The notes below the pieces were generated by a model that was given only the letters and a program-made list of their open reading frames with translations, made no database searches and was not told the DNA's origin. Shown piece after piece: positions 7,262 through 15,566 of a stretch of 64,000 bases of DNA. Each line of letters starts with the position of its first letter. Positions within the stretch are counted from its first letter, which is position 1. The stretch comes from Rhodopseudomonas palustris JSC-3b (GTDB lineage Bacteria > Pseudomonadota > Alphaproteobacteria > Rhizobiales > Xanthobacteraceae), in contig KI632513.1 in the NCBI GenBank assembly GCA_000504425.1, positions 199,130 through 263,129 of the forward strand, written 5' to 3'. Position numbers and translations under genes: made by a program.

Positions 7262-7678
7262 ATGATGACCACGGCGACAACGAAGACGGCAAAACTGGTG
7301 TTTGGCGCAGCGGCGCTGGCGGTCAGTGTCGGCGTTGCTCAGCTCGCCGCGGGCGGTGACTTGCGCCAGTCGCAGCCAGAGGCGCGTGCCGAGCTGCAAT
7401 CGGCAGCGCTGGTGACAGTGAACCGCACCGCCAAGGCCGATCGCGCCAGCTCTGGCGCCGTTGCACCCGGGCTGACCTTTGCGGTGCGCCCGATCGACGC
7501 CGCGGCCTCGTCCTATCTGGTGCGGATTCCGGTGGTGGCGAGCAGCGAGGCACCCCGCCCGGCGCCGACCCGTCCGGCGCAGATTCCGTCCGGCAAGCCG
7601 ATGGTGGCGTGCGAGCCAGTGGTGAGCATGCTGACCGATGTCGCCAAGCTGCTGCAGCCTGGCCGCTGTGTGACTTAG
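7262..7678 (+). CDS. Small exported protein of unknown function, predicted EcfG regulon
   Basis: 138-aa protein. A signal-peptide-like segment (TKTAKLVFGAAALAVSVGVA, about residues 7-26) leads to an Ala/Pro-rich mature part with two cysteines near the C-terminus (VACEPVVSM and GRCVT), which could form a disulfide in the periplasm. I do not recognise a family. The exact EcfG promoter 41 bases upstream makes it a likely general stress gene. Tandem ATG codons at 7262 and 7265 leave the start uncertain by one residue. The TAG stop is immediately followed by an unusual heptamer repeat array. Confidence 0.7.
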   Translation: MMTTATTKTAKLVFGAAALAVSVGVAQLAAGGDLRQSQPEARAELQSAALVTVNRTAKADRASSGAVAPGLTFAVRPIDAAASSYLVRIPVVASSEAPRPAPTRPAQIPSGKPMVACEPVVSMLTDVAKLLQPGRCVT

Positions 7679-8010
7679 CCCGTGACCTAGCCGCGGTCGC
7701 TTAGGCCGACCGGCATCGGCCACAGGTTCTAAACATCCAGGCCGATCGGCCTGTCGTATCGGTCTAGCTTGATCGGCTTAGCTCGGGCGGTCTAGTCAAC
7801 AGATCGCTCGGACTAGACCAATCGGGCTCGGTTTACGGATGGGCTAGGCGATTTGGGCTACGCGATTTAGCCCCTCTCGGTGAGCCTCATGGTCTAGCCA
7901 GGGCGGCCCATAGCCTAGCTCGATCGGCCTAGGCTCTATGGTCTAGTTTTGACGGCCTAATCTGATCCCGTTCTGATCGGTGAACGACCTAATCCCGTCG
8001 GCCTATGCCG
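7676..8010. repeat. Degenerate heptanucleotide (7/14-bp) repeat array rich in CTAG
   Basis: Nine CTAG tetramers occur between 7687 and 7946. TAG/TAA trinucleotides recur in strict multiples of 7: starts 7688, 7702, 7730, 7765, 7779, 7793 and 7814 share one phase; 7845 shows a phase change (7859 is TAC in the same phase); then 7895, 7916, 7930, 7944 and 7958 share another; 7990 (TAA) and 8004 (TAT) end it. Units resemble GGYCTAG followed by a looser heptamer. The array starts at the TAG stop of the upstream gene and ends 34 bases before the permease stop codon on the other strand. Confidence 0.85.
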
Positions 8011-8043
8011 CGCCCCTTCCGAGGTGCACCTTCGCTGTCCGCG

Positions 8044-9144
8044 TTATTTGTCGTCGCCGCCGGGCAAATTGGGCGCGTCGTCGGGCAACAAATGCTCCTT
8101 CAGCACCAGCGCCACGATCAATAGCGGCACTGCCAGGAAACCGCCCATCGGGCCCCACAGCCAGGTCCAGAACGCCAGCGTGATGAACACCGCCAGCACG
8201 TTCAGGGACAGCCGCCGGCCAATGATCGCCGGGGTGATGAAATGGCCTTCGACGAAGGTCAGCAGCGCAAAGCCGAGCGGCGCCATCAAACCGGAGCCGA
8301 GCGTCGGGAAGCTGACGATCCCGATCAAGGTCAGGATCACGAACATCACGAACGGCCCGATGATCGGCAGAAAATTCAGCACCGCGGCCAGCGCGCCGAG
8401 CGCTGCCGGGCTCGGCATGCCAGCCAGCCAGCAGATCAAGCCGGTGGCGATGCCGTAGCAGCAATTGATGGTGGTCACGGTCAGCAGATAGCTGCCGAGG
8501 CTGCCCTCGATCTCATTGAGGATGCGCAGCATCCGCAGCCTGGTGTCGCGCTCTGCAAAGGTCATCACCAAAGCGCGGCGCAGATCCTTCCAACTGGCGA
8601 TGAACAGCACCAGAGTCACCAGAAACAGCAGCGTTTCGGTCAGCGTCGGCGATAGGAATTCATAGGTCGGCTGCATCCATTCGATGGTCGGAAACTGAAT
8701 CGGCGTCACCGCCCCATTGTCGGGGCTGCCGAGCGCGGCCTGGGTCTGCCGCCACAGCGCGATCGCGCCATCGAAGAACTGCAGTTTTTCCCGGAGTTTG
8801 GCGCCAAGCTCGGGCAGCCGGCCGCTCCACTCCACCACCGGCGCCGCGATCAGCGCCACCATGAACGCCACCACCGCAAAGGCCAGCGTCACGATCAGCA
8901 CCGCCGACAGCGCGCGCGGCACGCGGTGCTGTTCAAGCCGCCCGGCTGCCGGCGCCAGCATGGTGCCGATCACGAAGGCGGTAATCACCGGCAGAAAGAA
9001 CGGTTTGGCGATGTACAGCGATCCGATCACGATGATCGTCACCAAGGCGACCAGCGCTATCGGCACGATTTCGGTGCGGCGGATCAGCGGCGGGACCGCG
9101 GCGCTGCTTTCCGGTACAGGGCTGCCGACCGCATCGGATGGCAT
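8044..9144 (-). CDS. AI-2E family transporter (PerM/YdiK-type permease)
   Basis: 366-aa polytopic membrane protein. An initial pair of membrane segments (about residues 25-75) is followed by a large soluble loop (about 95-165, LPELGAKLREKLQFFDGAIA), then about five membrane segments. The family hallmark LNFLPIIGPFVMF and the later GHFITPAIIGRRLSLN are present. Members export small molecules or act as Na+/H+ antiporters; substrate cannot be assigned here. Start ATG 9144 was chosen because the frame upstream is Arg/Pro-rich and not protein-like, and because an exact EcfG promoter lies 49 bases upstream of it. It is probably part of the general stress regulon. Confidence 0.88.
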   Translation of the reverse strand: MPSDAVGSPVPESSAAVPPLIRRTEIVPIALVALVTIIVIGSLYIAKPFFLPVITAFVIGTMLAPAAGRLEQHRVPRALSAVLIVTLAFAVVAFMVALIAAPVVEWSGRLPELGAKLREKLQFFDGAIALWRQTQAALGSPDNGAVTPIQFPTIEWMQPTYEFLSPTLTETLLFLVTLVLFIASWKDLRRALVMTFAERDTRLRMLRILNEIEGSLGSYLLTVTTINCCYGIATGLICWLAGMPSPAALGALAAVLNFLPIIGPFVMFVILTLIGIVSFPTLGSGLMAPLGFALLTFVEGHFITPAIIGRRLSLNVLAVFITLAFWTWLWGPMGGFLAVPLLIVALVLKEHLLPDDAPNLPGGDDK

Positions 9145-9192
9145 GATACGCAAACGTTGATCCCCATCTTCCCGCCCCGCGGCGTGATGGGC

Positions 9193-9217
9193 AACGTGAT
9201 CGCTGCCGCGAAGTTCC
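9193..9217 (-). promoter_or_regulatory. EcfG-type promoter, exact consensus (N16)
   Basis: Minus strand GGAAC (9217-9213), 16-bp spacer, CGTT (9196-9193), upstream of the AI-2E family permease starting at 9144. Confidence 0.88.
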
Positions 9218-9255
9218 CACCACCGAGGCGAGCGCGCGCGAGCGGCACATCCGCC

Positions 9256-9281
9256 GGAACTGGCTGCCGCCGCCCGGCATT
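9256..9281 (+). promoter_or_regulatory. Possible EcfG-type promoter (one mismatch)
   Basis: GGAAC (9256-9260), 17-bp spacer, CATT (9278-9281), 85 bases before the DUF2865 gene. The -10 box has one mismatch; the same deviation (CATT) occurs in the nepR promoter. Confidence 0.4.
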
Positions 9282-9365
9282 GGTGCTGTGCCGGCCGTTT
9301 TGAACGGCTGCGATGAACCTTTCGGGGCGATCGCGGGACAGATGAGAACAGGTGGAGGGCGTGAG

Positions 9366-10022
9366 ATGAACGGGCAGCCAGGGAGAGCGTCACGACCCGG
9401 CCCGTCTTTGCCGACCACCGCCGTGCTGGTGATCGCGGCGGCGCTGGCTGCGGCGCCGAGCGCGGCGCATGGCCAGGATTTCTTCTCCGCCTTGTTTGGC
9501 GGTTTCCAACCGCCGCGCCCGTCGGCCGCGCCGCTGTCACTGCCGTTTGCGGTTGAGGGCGATCACGCGCCGCGGCCGCAGGCGCGCAGCTCGGGCGGCG
9601 GCCAGGCCTATTGCGTGCGCACCTGCGACGGTCGTTATTTCCCGGTGTCGGGCGCCGACAATGCCAGCCGGGTCGAATCCTGCAACAGCCTGTGTCCGGC
9701 GTCCGAAACCAAAGTGTTTTATGGCGGCACGATCGATCATGCCTCCTCGGGCGGTCGTTCTTACAGCGATCTGCCCAATGCATTTCGCTATCGCACCGAG
9801 ATCATCAAGGGCTGCACCTGCAACGGCAAGGATCAGTTCGGACTGGCCAAAGTCGAAATCGATGACGATCCGACGCTGCGCAAGGGCGATATCGTGGCCG
9901 GTGCTGATGGCTTGATGGTCGCGCGCCGCATCGACCGCCGCCGCGGCAATCTGGAATTGTCGCCCGCTGAGTCCTCGGGGCGTTCACGATCGACCGCGCC
10001 GCGTGTGGTCGCCGCCGATTAG
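9366..10022 (+). CDS. DUF2865-type exported protein
   Basis: 218-aa protein with a signal peptide (TTAVLVIAAALAAAPSAAHG, about residues 18-37) and a mature domain with a conserved Cys pattern: AYCVRTCDGRYFP, ESCNSLCPAS, and later IKGCTCNG. This arrangement matches the DUF2865 family, which is common in Bradyrhizobium relatives; function is unknown. The Cys pairs suggest a disulfide-bonded periplasmic domain. ATG 9366 is chosen for the GGAGGG about 8 nt upstream; an earlier in-frame ATG would delay the signal peptide. It diverges from the AI-2E permease gene. Confidence 0.8.
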   Translation: MNGQPGRASRPGPSLPTTAVLVIAAALAAAPSAAHGQDFFSALFGGFQPPRPSAAPLSLPFAVEGDHAPRPQARSSGGGQAYCVRTCDGRYFPVSGADNASRVESCNSLCPASETKVFYGGTIDHASSGGRSYSDLPNAFRYRTEIIKGCTCNGKDQFGLAKVEIDDDPTLRKGDIVAGADGLMVARRIDRRRGNLELSPAESSGRSRSTAPRVVAAD

Positions 10023-10192
10023 AGCTTCGGTTCCGATGGAGACAGAATCGAATCTTCTTGAGGCGAACCGCGATCCACTTCGCTCGAAAGCGCGATAGCA
10101 TCGCTCTCGCAGTTAGCGCCGCGCGAGTGATGGCTGATTGTCCTTGCCGCTTGCCGTTCATGGCGGTGAAGGCGCGCCGTCGTTCCCGATCC

Positions 10193-10217
10193 GGAACCGA
10201 TCAATTCCTCAGCCGTT
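10193..10217 (+). promoter_or_regulatory. EcfG-type promoter, exact consensus (N16)
   Basis: GGAAC (10193-10197), 16-bp spacer, CGTT (10214-10217), 65 bases upstream of the small membrane protein gene at 10283. Confidence 0.88.
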
Positions 10218-10282
10218 GAGCCGAGCGCGTGGCCTCGCGGCACCCGCGCGATGAAGCTTACGCCGCTTGAGGAAATGGTTCG

Positions 10283-10444
10283 ATGTCGCTGCTGATCGGT
10301 GTGCTGATTACTTTTCTGGTCGTCTTTCTGGTGCTCTATCTGATCAATCTGCTGCCGCTCGATGGCCGCGCCAAACAGATCGCGCGGGTGATCGTGATCA
10401 TCATCGGCATCATCTCGCTGCTGAAATATCTCGCGGTGTTCTGA
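10283..10444 (+). CDS. 53-aa membrane protein, predicted EcfG regulon
   Basis: Short protein with two membrane segments, about residues 3-23 (LLIGVLITFLVVFLVLYLI) and about 36-48 (RVIVIIIGIISLL), joined by a polar hairpin (NLLPLDGRAKQIA). This is the shape of the small Thivi_2564-like membrane proteins seen in Rhizobiales, but I cannot name it. A GAGGA sequence about 9 nt upstream supports the ATG. An exact EcfG promoter precedes it, so it is probably expressed in stress and stationary phase. It is easily missed by gene finders because of its length. Confidence 0.78.
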   Translation: MSLLIGVLITFLVVFLVLYLINLLPLDGRAKQIARVIVIIIGIISLLKYLAVF

Positions 10445-10474
10445 TCGGATGCATCATGCCGACCGCCTTTCATA

Positions 10475-10600
10475 TGATCCGTCATGCCCGCGCTTGTCGC
10501 GGGTATCCACGTCTCGAAACCGCCGCAAGATCAAAGGCGTTGATGGCCGGGACGAACCCGGCCATCCGTCCGTAGGGCTTGGTATCAATCGCCGGAATGA
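10475..10600. repeat. MITE-like repeat, copy 2
   Basis: It contains CGTCATGCCCGCGCTTGTCG, the interior CACGTCTCGAAACCGCCGC, the hairpin GGCCGGGACGAACCCGGCC and the edge CTTGGTATCAA. This uninterrupted copy shows what the site hit by the IS481 element looked like before insertion. Confidence 0.85.
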
Positions 10601-10633
10601 CATGACGGTCGATTGCGAGCGCGCTGCGCCCAA

Positions 10634-10664
10634 CAAAAAAGCCCCGGCATCGCGCCGGGGCTTT
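10634..10664 (-). terminator. Rho-independent terminator of the CsbD gene
   Basis: Stem GCCCCGGC (10641-10648) with GCCGGGGC (10654-10661). On the minus strand it is followed by TTTTTTGTTG. It lies 20 bases after the csbD-like stop; the U-run on the plus strand is weaker, so it mainly serves the minus strand. Confidence 0.85.
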
Positions 10665-10684
10665 GTGTCGATGGTGGAGGCCTG

Positions 10685-10885
10685 CTACTTCAGCGTTGAA
10701 AACCAGTCATCGACGTCCTTGCGGACCTGGTCCTTGGCGTAGCCGTAGCGTTCCTGCAACTTGCCTTCGAGTTGATCGCGGCGGCCTTCGATCGTGTCGA
10801 GATCGTCGTCGGTGAGCTTGCCCCACTTCTCTTTGACGTTGCCCTTGAACTGCTTCCAGTTACCTTCAACGCGGTTCCAATCCAT
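10685..10885 (-). CDS. CsbD family stress protein
   Basis: 66-aa hydrophilic protein of the CsbD/YjbJ family: MDWNRVEGNWKQFKGNVKEK at the start, then GKLTDDDLDTIEGRRDQLEG, the usual length and order. Members are highly induced in general stress and stationary phase; the molecular role is unknown. ATG 10885 is the family start; the frame continues upstream but that part lacks homology-like sequence. It is preceded by an exact EcfG promoter and followed by a strong terminator, so it is a single-gene stress transcript. Confidence 0.93.
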   Translation of the reverse strand: MDWNRVEGNWKQFKGNVKEKWGKLTDDDLDTIEGRRDQLEGKLQERYGYAKDQVRKDVDDWFSTLK

Positions 10886-10917
10886 CTTCTCGACTCCAGA
10901 GACATTGATGGATGGGC

Positions 10918-10942
10918 AACGGCGAAGCGGCGGCAACGTTCC
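10918..10942 (-). promoter_or_regulatory. EcfG-type promoter, exact consensus (N16)
   Basis: Minus strand GGAAC (10942-10938), 16-bp spacer, CGTT (10921-10918), about 33 bases before the CsbD start codon. Confidence 0.9.
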
Positions 10943-10983
10943 GGGCCGCGACAATGGTCGCCGCGGCCCGCATGGTCAGCTCA

Positions 10984-13143
10984 TCAGGCTGCGGCCTTCG
11001 CCTCGCGCCGGCGGGCGTGCAGGATGAACTCGGTGTAGCCGTTCGGCTGCTCGCGGCCCTTGAAGATCAGGTCGCACGCGGCCTTGAAGGCGACGCCGTC
11101 AAAACCCGGCGCCATCGGCTTGTACAGCGGATCGCCGGCGTTCTGCTTGTCGACCACCGCGGCCATGCGCTGCAGCGACTCCATCACCTGGTCCTTGGTG
11201 ACCACGCCGTGGTGCAGCCAGTTGGCGAGGTGCTGGCTGGAGATGCGCAAGGTGGCGCGGTCTTCCATCAGGCCGACGTCATGGATGTCCGGCACCTTGG
11301 AGCAGCCGACGCCCTGGTCGATCCAGCGCACCACATAGCCCAAAATGCCCTGGCAATTGTTGTCGATCTCCTGACGCACGTCCTCCGGCGCCCAGTTCGA
11401 CTGCGACACCGGAATGGTGAGGATGTCGGACAGCTTGGCGCGCGGTCCGCCCTTCTTCAGCTCCTGCTGCCGGGCAATCACGTCGACCTGGTGATAGTGC
11501 AGGGCGTGCAGCGTGGCCGCGGTCGGCGAGGGCACCCAGGCGGTGGTGGCGCCGGCCTGCGGGTGGCCGAGCTTCTGCGCCAGCATGTCGGCCATCTTGT
11601 CGGGCGCGGCCCACATGCCCTTGCCGATCTGGGCATGGCCGGGCAGGCCACAGGTCAGGCCGATATCGACGTTCCAGTCTTCATAGGCCTTGATCCAGGG
11701 CTGCGCCTTCATCTCGTTCTTGCGGATCATCGGGCCGGCTTCCATCGAGGTGTGGATCTCGTCGCCGGTGCGATCGAGGAAGCCGGTGTTGATGAACACG
11801 ATGCGCTTGCTGGCGTTCTGGATGCAGGCCTTGAGGTTGACCGTGGTGCGGCGCTCCTCATCCATGATGCCGACCTTGAGCGTGTTGGCCGGCAGGCCGA
11901 GCATGGCTTCGACGCGGCCGAACAATTCGCAGGTCAGCGCCACTTCGTCCGGGCCGTGCATCTTCGGCTTGACGATATAGACCGAGCCGGTACGGCTGTT
12001 GCGGATCTTGCCCTGGCTCTTGAGGTCGTGGATCGCGATCAGGCCGGACACCACCGCATCCAAAAAGCCTTCCGGAATCTCGGCGCCGGAGGTGTCGAGC
12101 ACCGCATCGGTGAACATGTGGTGGCCGACATTGCGCATCAGCAGCAGGCTGCGGCCGTGCAGCGTCACGCCCTTGCCGTCCGCGGTCTGATAGCTGCGGT
12201 CGCTGTTCATGGCGCGCACCAGCGTCTTGCCGCCCTTGTCGAACTCGGCCGACAGCGTGCCCTGCAGCAGGCCGAGCGCGTTGCGATAGATCAGCACCTT
12301 GTCGTCGGCATCGACGGCGGCGACCGAGTCTTCCATGTCGAGAATGGTCGAGACCGCGGCCTCCAGCATCACGTCGGCGACGCCGGCGGCATCGTCCTTG
12401 CCGATCGGGTGGCTGCGGTTGATCTGAATGTCGATATGCAGGCCGTTATTGACCAGCAGCAGCGCGGTCGGCGCGGCGGCGTCGCCCTGGTAGCCGACGA
12501 ACTGCGCGGCGTTCTTCAGGCCGGTGGCATTGCCGCTCTTGAGCTTCACCGAGAGCTGGCCGGCGATCACGCTATAGCTGGTGACGTCGCTGTGGCTGGC
12601 GGTGGCGAGCGGCACGGCCTGATCGAGGAACGCCTTGGCCTTGGCGATCACCTTGTCGCCACGCGCCTTGTCATAGCCCTTGGCTTCGCTCGGCTCGTGC
12701 GGGATGGCGTCGGTGCCGTAGAACGCATCGTACAGGCTGCCCCAGCGCGCATTGGCGGCGTTCAGCGCATAGCGGGCGTTGCTGAGCGGCACCACCAGCT
12801 GCGGGCCGCACAGCTTGCTGATTTCCTCATCGACATTGGCGGTCTCGACCTCGGCGGTCGCCGGCTCCGGCAGCAGGTAGCCGATCTCCTTCAGGAACGC
12901 CGTGTAGGCATCAAGATCGACGGCCTTGCCCTTATTGGCGAGGTGCCACGCATCAATCTTGGCCTGCAGCGCATCACGGAACGCGAGCAGCTCACGGGCC
13001 TTCGGCGCCAAATCGTTGACGATGGCAGCGAGGCCAGCAAATACGGCGTCCGGTGCGATCCCGGTGTTGGGAGCGGCCTCCTTGGTGATGAAGTCGAACA
13101 GAACGGGCGCAATTTTCAGGCCGTGGGCTTCGATGCGATTCAT
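10984..13143 (-). CDS. glcB: Malate synthase G
   Basis: 719-aa cytoplasmic enzyme condensing glyoxylate and acetyl-CoA to malate in the glyoxylate cycle. Length and motifs fit isoform [17 protein letters not shown], the family signature [37 protein letters not shown] and the C-terminal CoA-binding part. ATG 13143 is preferred to upstream possibilities because of a GGAAGA seven bases earlier and because family members begin MNRI or similar. Isocitrate lyase is not in this window. The gene stands alone. Confidence 0.96.
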   Translation of the reverse strand: MNRIEAHGLKIAPVLFDFITKEAAPNTGIAPDAVFAGLAAIVNDLAPKARELLAFRDALQAKIDAWHLANKGKAVDLDAYTAFLKEIGYLLPEPATAEVETANVDEEISKLCGPQLVVPLSNARYALNAANARWGSLYDAFYGTDAIPHEPSEAKGYDKARGDKVIAKAKAFLDQAVPLATASHSDVTSYSVIAGQLSVKLKSGNATGLKNAAQFVGYQGDAAAPTALLLVNNGLHIDIQINRSHPIGKDDAAGVADVMLEAAVSTILDMEDSVAAVDADDKVLIYRNALGLLQGTLSAEFDKGGKTLVRAMNSDRSYQTADGKGVTLHGRSLLLMRNVGHHMFTDAVLDTSGAEIPEGFLDAVVSGLIAIHDLKSQGKIRNSRTGSVYIVKPKMHGPDEVALTCELFGRVEAMLGLPANTLKVGIMDEERRTTVNLKACIQNASKRIVFINTGFLDRTGDEIHTSMEAGPMIRKNEMKAQPWIKAYEDWNVDIGLTCGLPGHAQIGKGMWAAPDKMADMLAQKLGHPQAGATTAWVPSPTAATLHALHYHQVDVIARQQELKKGGPRAKLSDILTIPVSQSNWAPEDVRQEIDNNCQGILGYVVRWIDQGVGCSKVPDIHDVGLMEDRATLRISSQHLANWLHHGVVTKDQVMESLQRMAAVVDKQNAGDPLYKPMAPGFDGVAFKAACDLIFKGREQPNGYTEFILHARRREAKAAA

Positions 13144-13256
13144 TTGATCTTCCAGCGAGAAATGGCACAAAATGGCTTTGGAGCCAGCGCCGCCTCCCTT
13201 AAGCGGCGCCCGCCGTCTATTTGCGACAAACTTGCCGGTTTTGGAAGGGCCCCGAG

Positions 13257-14126
13257 TCAGGGCAGCCGCTGCTCGTCCCCGCTCAGCCGTTCCAGCAGCA
13301 CTTTGAGCAGAATGGTCAGCAGTGCGATCGCGGTCAGCGTGGTTGCCGCGGCAAATGCGCCCGCGACATTATAGTCTTGATACAAAAGCTCGATCTGCAG
13401 CGGCAGCGTGGTGGTCTGGCCGCGGATATTGCCGGACACCACCGATACCGCGCCGAATTCGCCCATCACGCGAGCGTTACACAGGATCGCGCCATACAGC
13501 ACCGCCCAGCGAATATTGGGCAGCGTCACCCGGACGAAGGTGGCAAAACCGGAGGCGCCCAGCGTCACCGCGGCTTCTTCCTCATCGGTGCCCTGTACCT
13601 GCATCAGCGGGATCACCTCGCGCGCCACGAACGGCGCGGTGACGAACAGGCTCGCCAGCACGATGCCCGGCAGCGCGAACATCACCTTGATGCCGAGCTG
13701 TTCGAGCAGCGGCCCGAACAGCCCCTGCGAGCCATAGACGAACAGAAAGGCAACGCCGGCGACGATCGGCGAGATCGAGTAGGGCAGCTCGATCAGCGCG
13801 ATCAGCAGCGTGCGGCCGGGGAACGCAAATTTGGTGACGGTCCAGGCCGCGGCCAGGCCGAACACGATATTGACCGGCACGGCGATCAGCGCCGTGATCG
13901 TGGTCAGCAGCATGGCGTGCAACGTGCCGGGGTCGCCAAGATTGCGCAGCAAGCCGGCGAGGCCCGGCGCCAGCGCCGAGCTAAAAATCAGCGCCAGCGG
14001 TGCCACCAGCACCAAGAGCGTCACGATCCCGACCACGCCCAGCACCACGCGGCGGGCGATCGGACCGGAGCCGACCGGGGCAGACATCAGATGTTTTCGC
14101 GCTGCGCGATCGGGCTTGGGCGTCAT
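13257..14126 (-). CDS. cysW: Sulfate ABC transporter permease CysW (paralogue 1)
   Basis: 289-aa inner-membrane permease with six membrane segments and the ABC-permease EAA loop ([20 protein letters not shown], about residues 180-199) followed by [17 protein letters not shown], which is diagnostic for CysW. It overlaps cysT by four bases (ATGA), so it is co-translated. No cysA follows; the nearest downstream gene is glcB. ATP would have to come from the CysA encoded at 27.3-28.3 kb or another ATPase (inference). Confidence 0.92.
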   Translation of the reverse strand: MTPKPDRAARKHLMSAPVGSGPIARRVVLGVVGIVTLLVLVAPLALIFSSALAPGLAGLLRNLGDPGTLHAMLLTTITALIAVPVNIVFGLAAAWTVTKFAFPGRTLLIALIELPYSISPIVAGVAFLFVYGSQGLFGPLLEQLGIKVMFALPGIVLASLFVTAPFVAREVIPLMQVQGTDEEEAAVTLGASGFATFVRVTLPNIRWAVLYGAILCNARVMGEFGAVSVVSGNIRGQTTTLPLQIELLYQDYNVAGAFAAATTLTAIALLTILLKVLLERLSGDEQRLP

Positions 14127-15004
14127 TGGCCGCTCCGTCCGAGGTAACGCAGCTGCCAGGCCTGCACGGTATTGGTGATGATCAGCATCACGAACGCCAT
14201 CGCCAGCATCACGCAGGCGATCGCGGCGGCGGCCTGGTAGTCGTATTCCTCCAGCCGGATGAAGGTCAGCAGCGCCACGATCTCGGTCTTCATCGGCTGG
14301 TTGCCGGCGATGAAGATCACCGCGCCGAATTCGCCAAGGCTGCGCGCGAATGCCAGCGAGCAGCCGGCCAGCAGCGCCGGAAAGATCGAGGGCAGAATGA
14401 TACGGCTGAGGATCTGGAAGTCGCTGGCGCCGAGCGAGCGACTGGCTTCCTCGACATCAGTGCCAAGATCCTCGATCACCGGCTGCACGGTGCGCACCAC
14501 GAAGGGAATGCTGGTGAACGCCATCGCGATCGCGACGCCGAGCGGCGTATAGGCCACCTGCAGGCCGAGCTGATCGAGCGGCGCGCCGAACCAGCCGTTT
14601 TTGGCAAATAGTGCAGTCAGTGCCAGCCCGGCGACCGCGGTCGGCAGCGCGAATGGCACATCGACCAGCGCGTCCAGCAGCCGCTTGCCGGGGAATTGGT
14701 AGCGCGCCAGCACCCACGCCAGCAGCGTTCCGTAAATGGCGTTGAACAGGGTGGCGACCAGCGCCATCGTCACCGTCAGCCGGATCGCGGCCAGAGTGCG
14801 CGGCGAGCTGACAATGGCCCAGAACTGCACGAGGCCGATGTCCGAGGCTTTTAGGATCAGCGCGCACAGCGGCAGCAGCACGATCGCGCCGAGATACAGC
14901 ACGGTGATGCCGAAGCTTAATCCAAACCCTGGAATGACGCTGCGTGGCAAGGGAAACCTGATGCTACGAGACCTGACGCTGCGAGACCTGATGCTCATCA
15001 GCAC
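14123..15004 (-). CDS. cysT: Sulfate ABC transporter permease CysT/CysU (paralogue 1)
   Basis: 293-aa permease with six membrane segments. [17 protein letters not shown] and GWFGAPL followed by EEASRSLGASDFQILSRIIL (EAA loop) and GEFGAVIFIAGNQP are the CysT signature. The first 20 residues are an odd Ser/Arg repeat (SIRSRSVRSRSIRF) and the true start may be the Val or Met a little later. It is separated from the upstream binding-protein gene by 562 bases of repeats, so it may have its own promoter or be weakly expressed. Confidence 0.92.
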   Translation of the reverse strand: MLMSIRSRSVRSRSIRFPLPRSVIPGFGLSFGITVLYLGAIVLLPLCALILKASDIGLVQFWAIVSSPRTLAAIRLTVTMALVATLFNAIYGTLLAWVLARYQFPGKRLLDALVDVPFALPTAVAGLALTALFAKNGWFGAPLDQLGLQVAYTPLGVAIAMAFTSIPFVVRTVQPVIEDLGTDVEEASRSLGASDFQILSRIILPSIFPALLAGCSLAFARSLGEFGAVIFIAGNQPMKTEIVALLTFIRLEEYDYQAAAAIACVMLAMAFVMLIITNTVQAWQLRYLGRSGQ

Positions 15005-15110
15005 GTTGATGATGACGAGAACCGCTCTGCGGCAGCGAAGCAGTTCTCGTGCTCAGTGTACGATGTTCTGGATTGCTTCGCTGCGCTCGCAATGACGGAT
15101 TCAATTTCGT

Positions 15111-15210
15111 TGTCATTCCGGGATGCGCGCGCCAGCGCGCAGACCCGGAATCTCGATGGTGTGTGGGGAGAGATTCCGGGTTCGCGAGCGGTGCTCGCGC
15201 CCCGGAATGA
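15111..15210. repeat. REP-like palindromic repeat A, copy 1
   Basis: About 100 bp beginning TGTCATTCCGGGATGCGCGC and ending GCGCCCCGGAATGA, with nested inverted repeats (GCGCGCCAGCGCGC, GCGAGCGGTGCTCGC, and outer CATTCCGGG/CCCGGAATG). Copy 2 lies 246 bp further on and is about 90% identical. Confidence 0.9.
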
Positions 15211-15232
15211 TGGTCATCCGTTCGGGCGGTGG

Positions 15233-15277
15233 TCTTCTCCCTCTACCCGTATGCGGGGAGAGGGCGGGGGTGAGGGG
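15233..15277. repeat. REP-like hairpin repeat B, copy 1
   Basis: TCTTCTCCCTCTACCCGTAT then GCGGGGAGAGGG and GGGGGTGAGGGG: a short imperfect hairpin found beside each copy of repeat A here and again twice at 25.3-25.5 kb. Confidence 0.8.
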
Positions 15278-15356
15278 CGTGTCGGCGAGGTCGACGTTCG
15301 CGTTGATTAGAAGCGCCCACGCATCCGACCCTCTCGATGCTCGGAGCCATTTTCCT

Positions 15357-15457
15357 TGTCATTCCGGGATGCGCGCGCCAGCGCGCAGACCCGGAATCTC
15401 GATGGAGTGGCGAAGAGAGGTTCCGGGTTCGCGAGCGGTGCTCGCGCCCCGGAATGA
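15357..15457. repeat. REP-like palindromic repeat A, copy 2
   Basis: Second copy of the 15111-15210 element, same orientation. The main differences lie in the central spacer (GGAGTGGCGAAGAGAGG against GGTGTGTGGGGAGAGA). Confidence 0.9.
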
Positions 15458-15477
15458 CCCCGTTTTTTCTACGGCGG

Positions 15478-15512
15478 TCTTCTCCCTCTCCCCGCGTGCG
15501 GGGAGCGGTGAA
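15478..15512. repeat. REP-like hairpin repeat B, copy 2
   Basis: TCTTCTCCCTCTCCCCGCGT then GCGGGGAGCGG: same element and same position relative to repeat A as copy 1, so A and B appear to have been duplicated together. Confidence 0.8.
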
Positions 15513-15566
15513 GCGAGCGCGCTCCCAAGCATCAGGAGTAGGGACCGCTGATCTTCTAGCTTCGGA

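Larger units (their letters stand above)
15005..15566. other. Gene-free, repeat-filled spacer inside the leftward cys operon
   Basis: 562 bases between the binding-protein gene and cysT. It contains a short common repeat (GATTGCTTCGCTGCGCTCGC, 15071-15090 and on), two copies of a 100-bp palindromic repeat (15111-15210, 15357-15457) and two copies of a GGGGAG-type hairpin repeat (15233-15277, 15478-15512). No gene is supported. Confidence 0.8.

Noticed and set aside
9145-9783. N-terminal extension of the AI-2E permease (579 aa instead of 366)
   Set aside because: The extension is Arg/Pro-rich, overlaps the divergent DUF2865 gene and lies upstream of the exact EcfG promoter, so it would not be transcribed from it.
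10912-13374. An 820-codon open frame on the plus strand
   Set aside because: It lies antisense to the well-supported malate synthase gene and exists because GC-rich coding strands avoid stops on the opposite strand. Its composition (Val/His/Arg-rich) is not that of a known protein.
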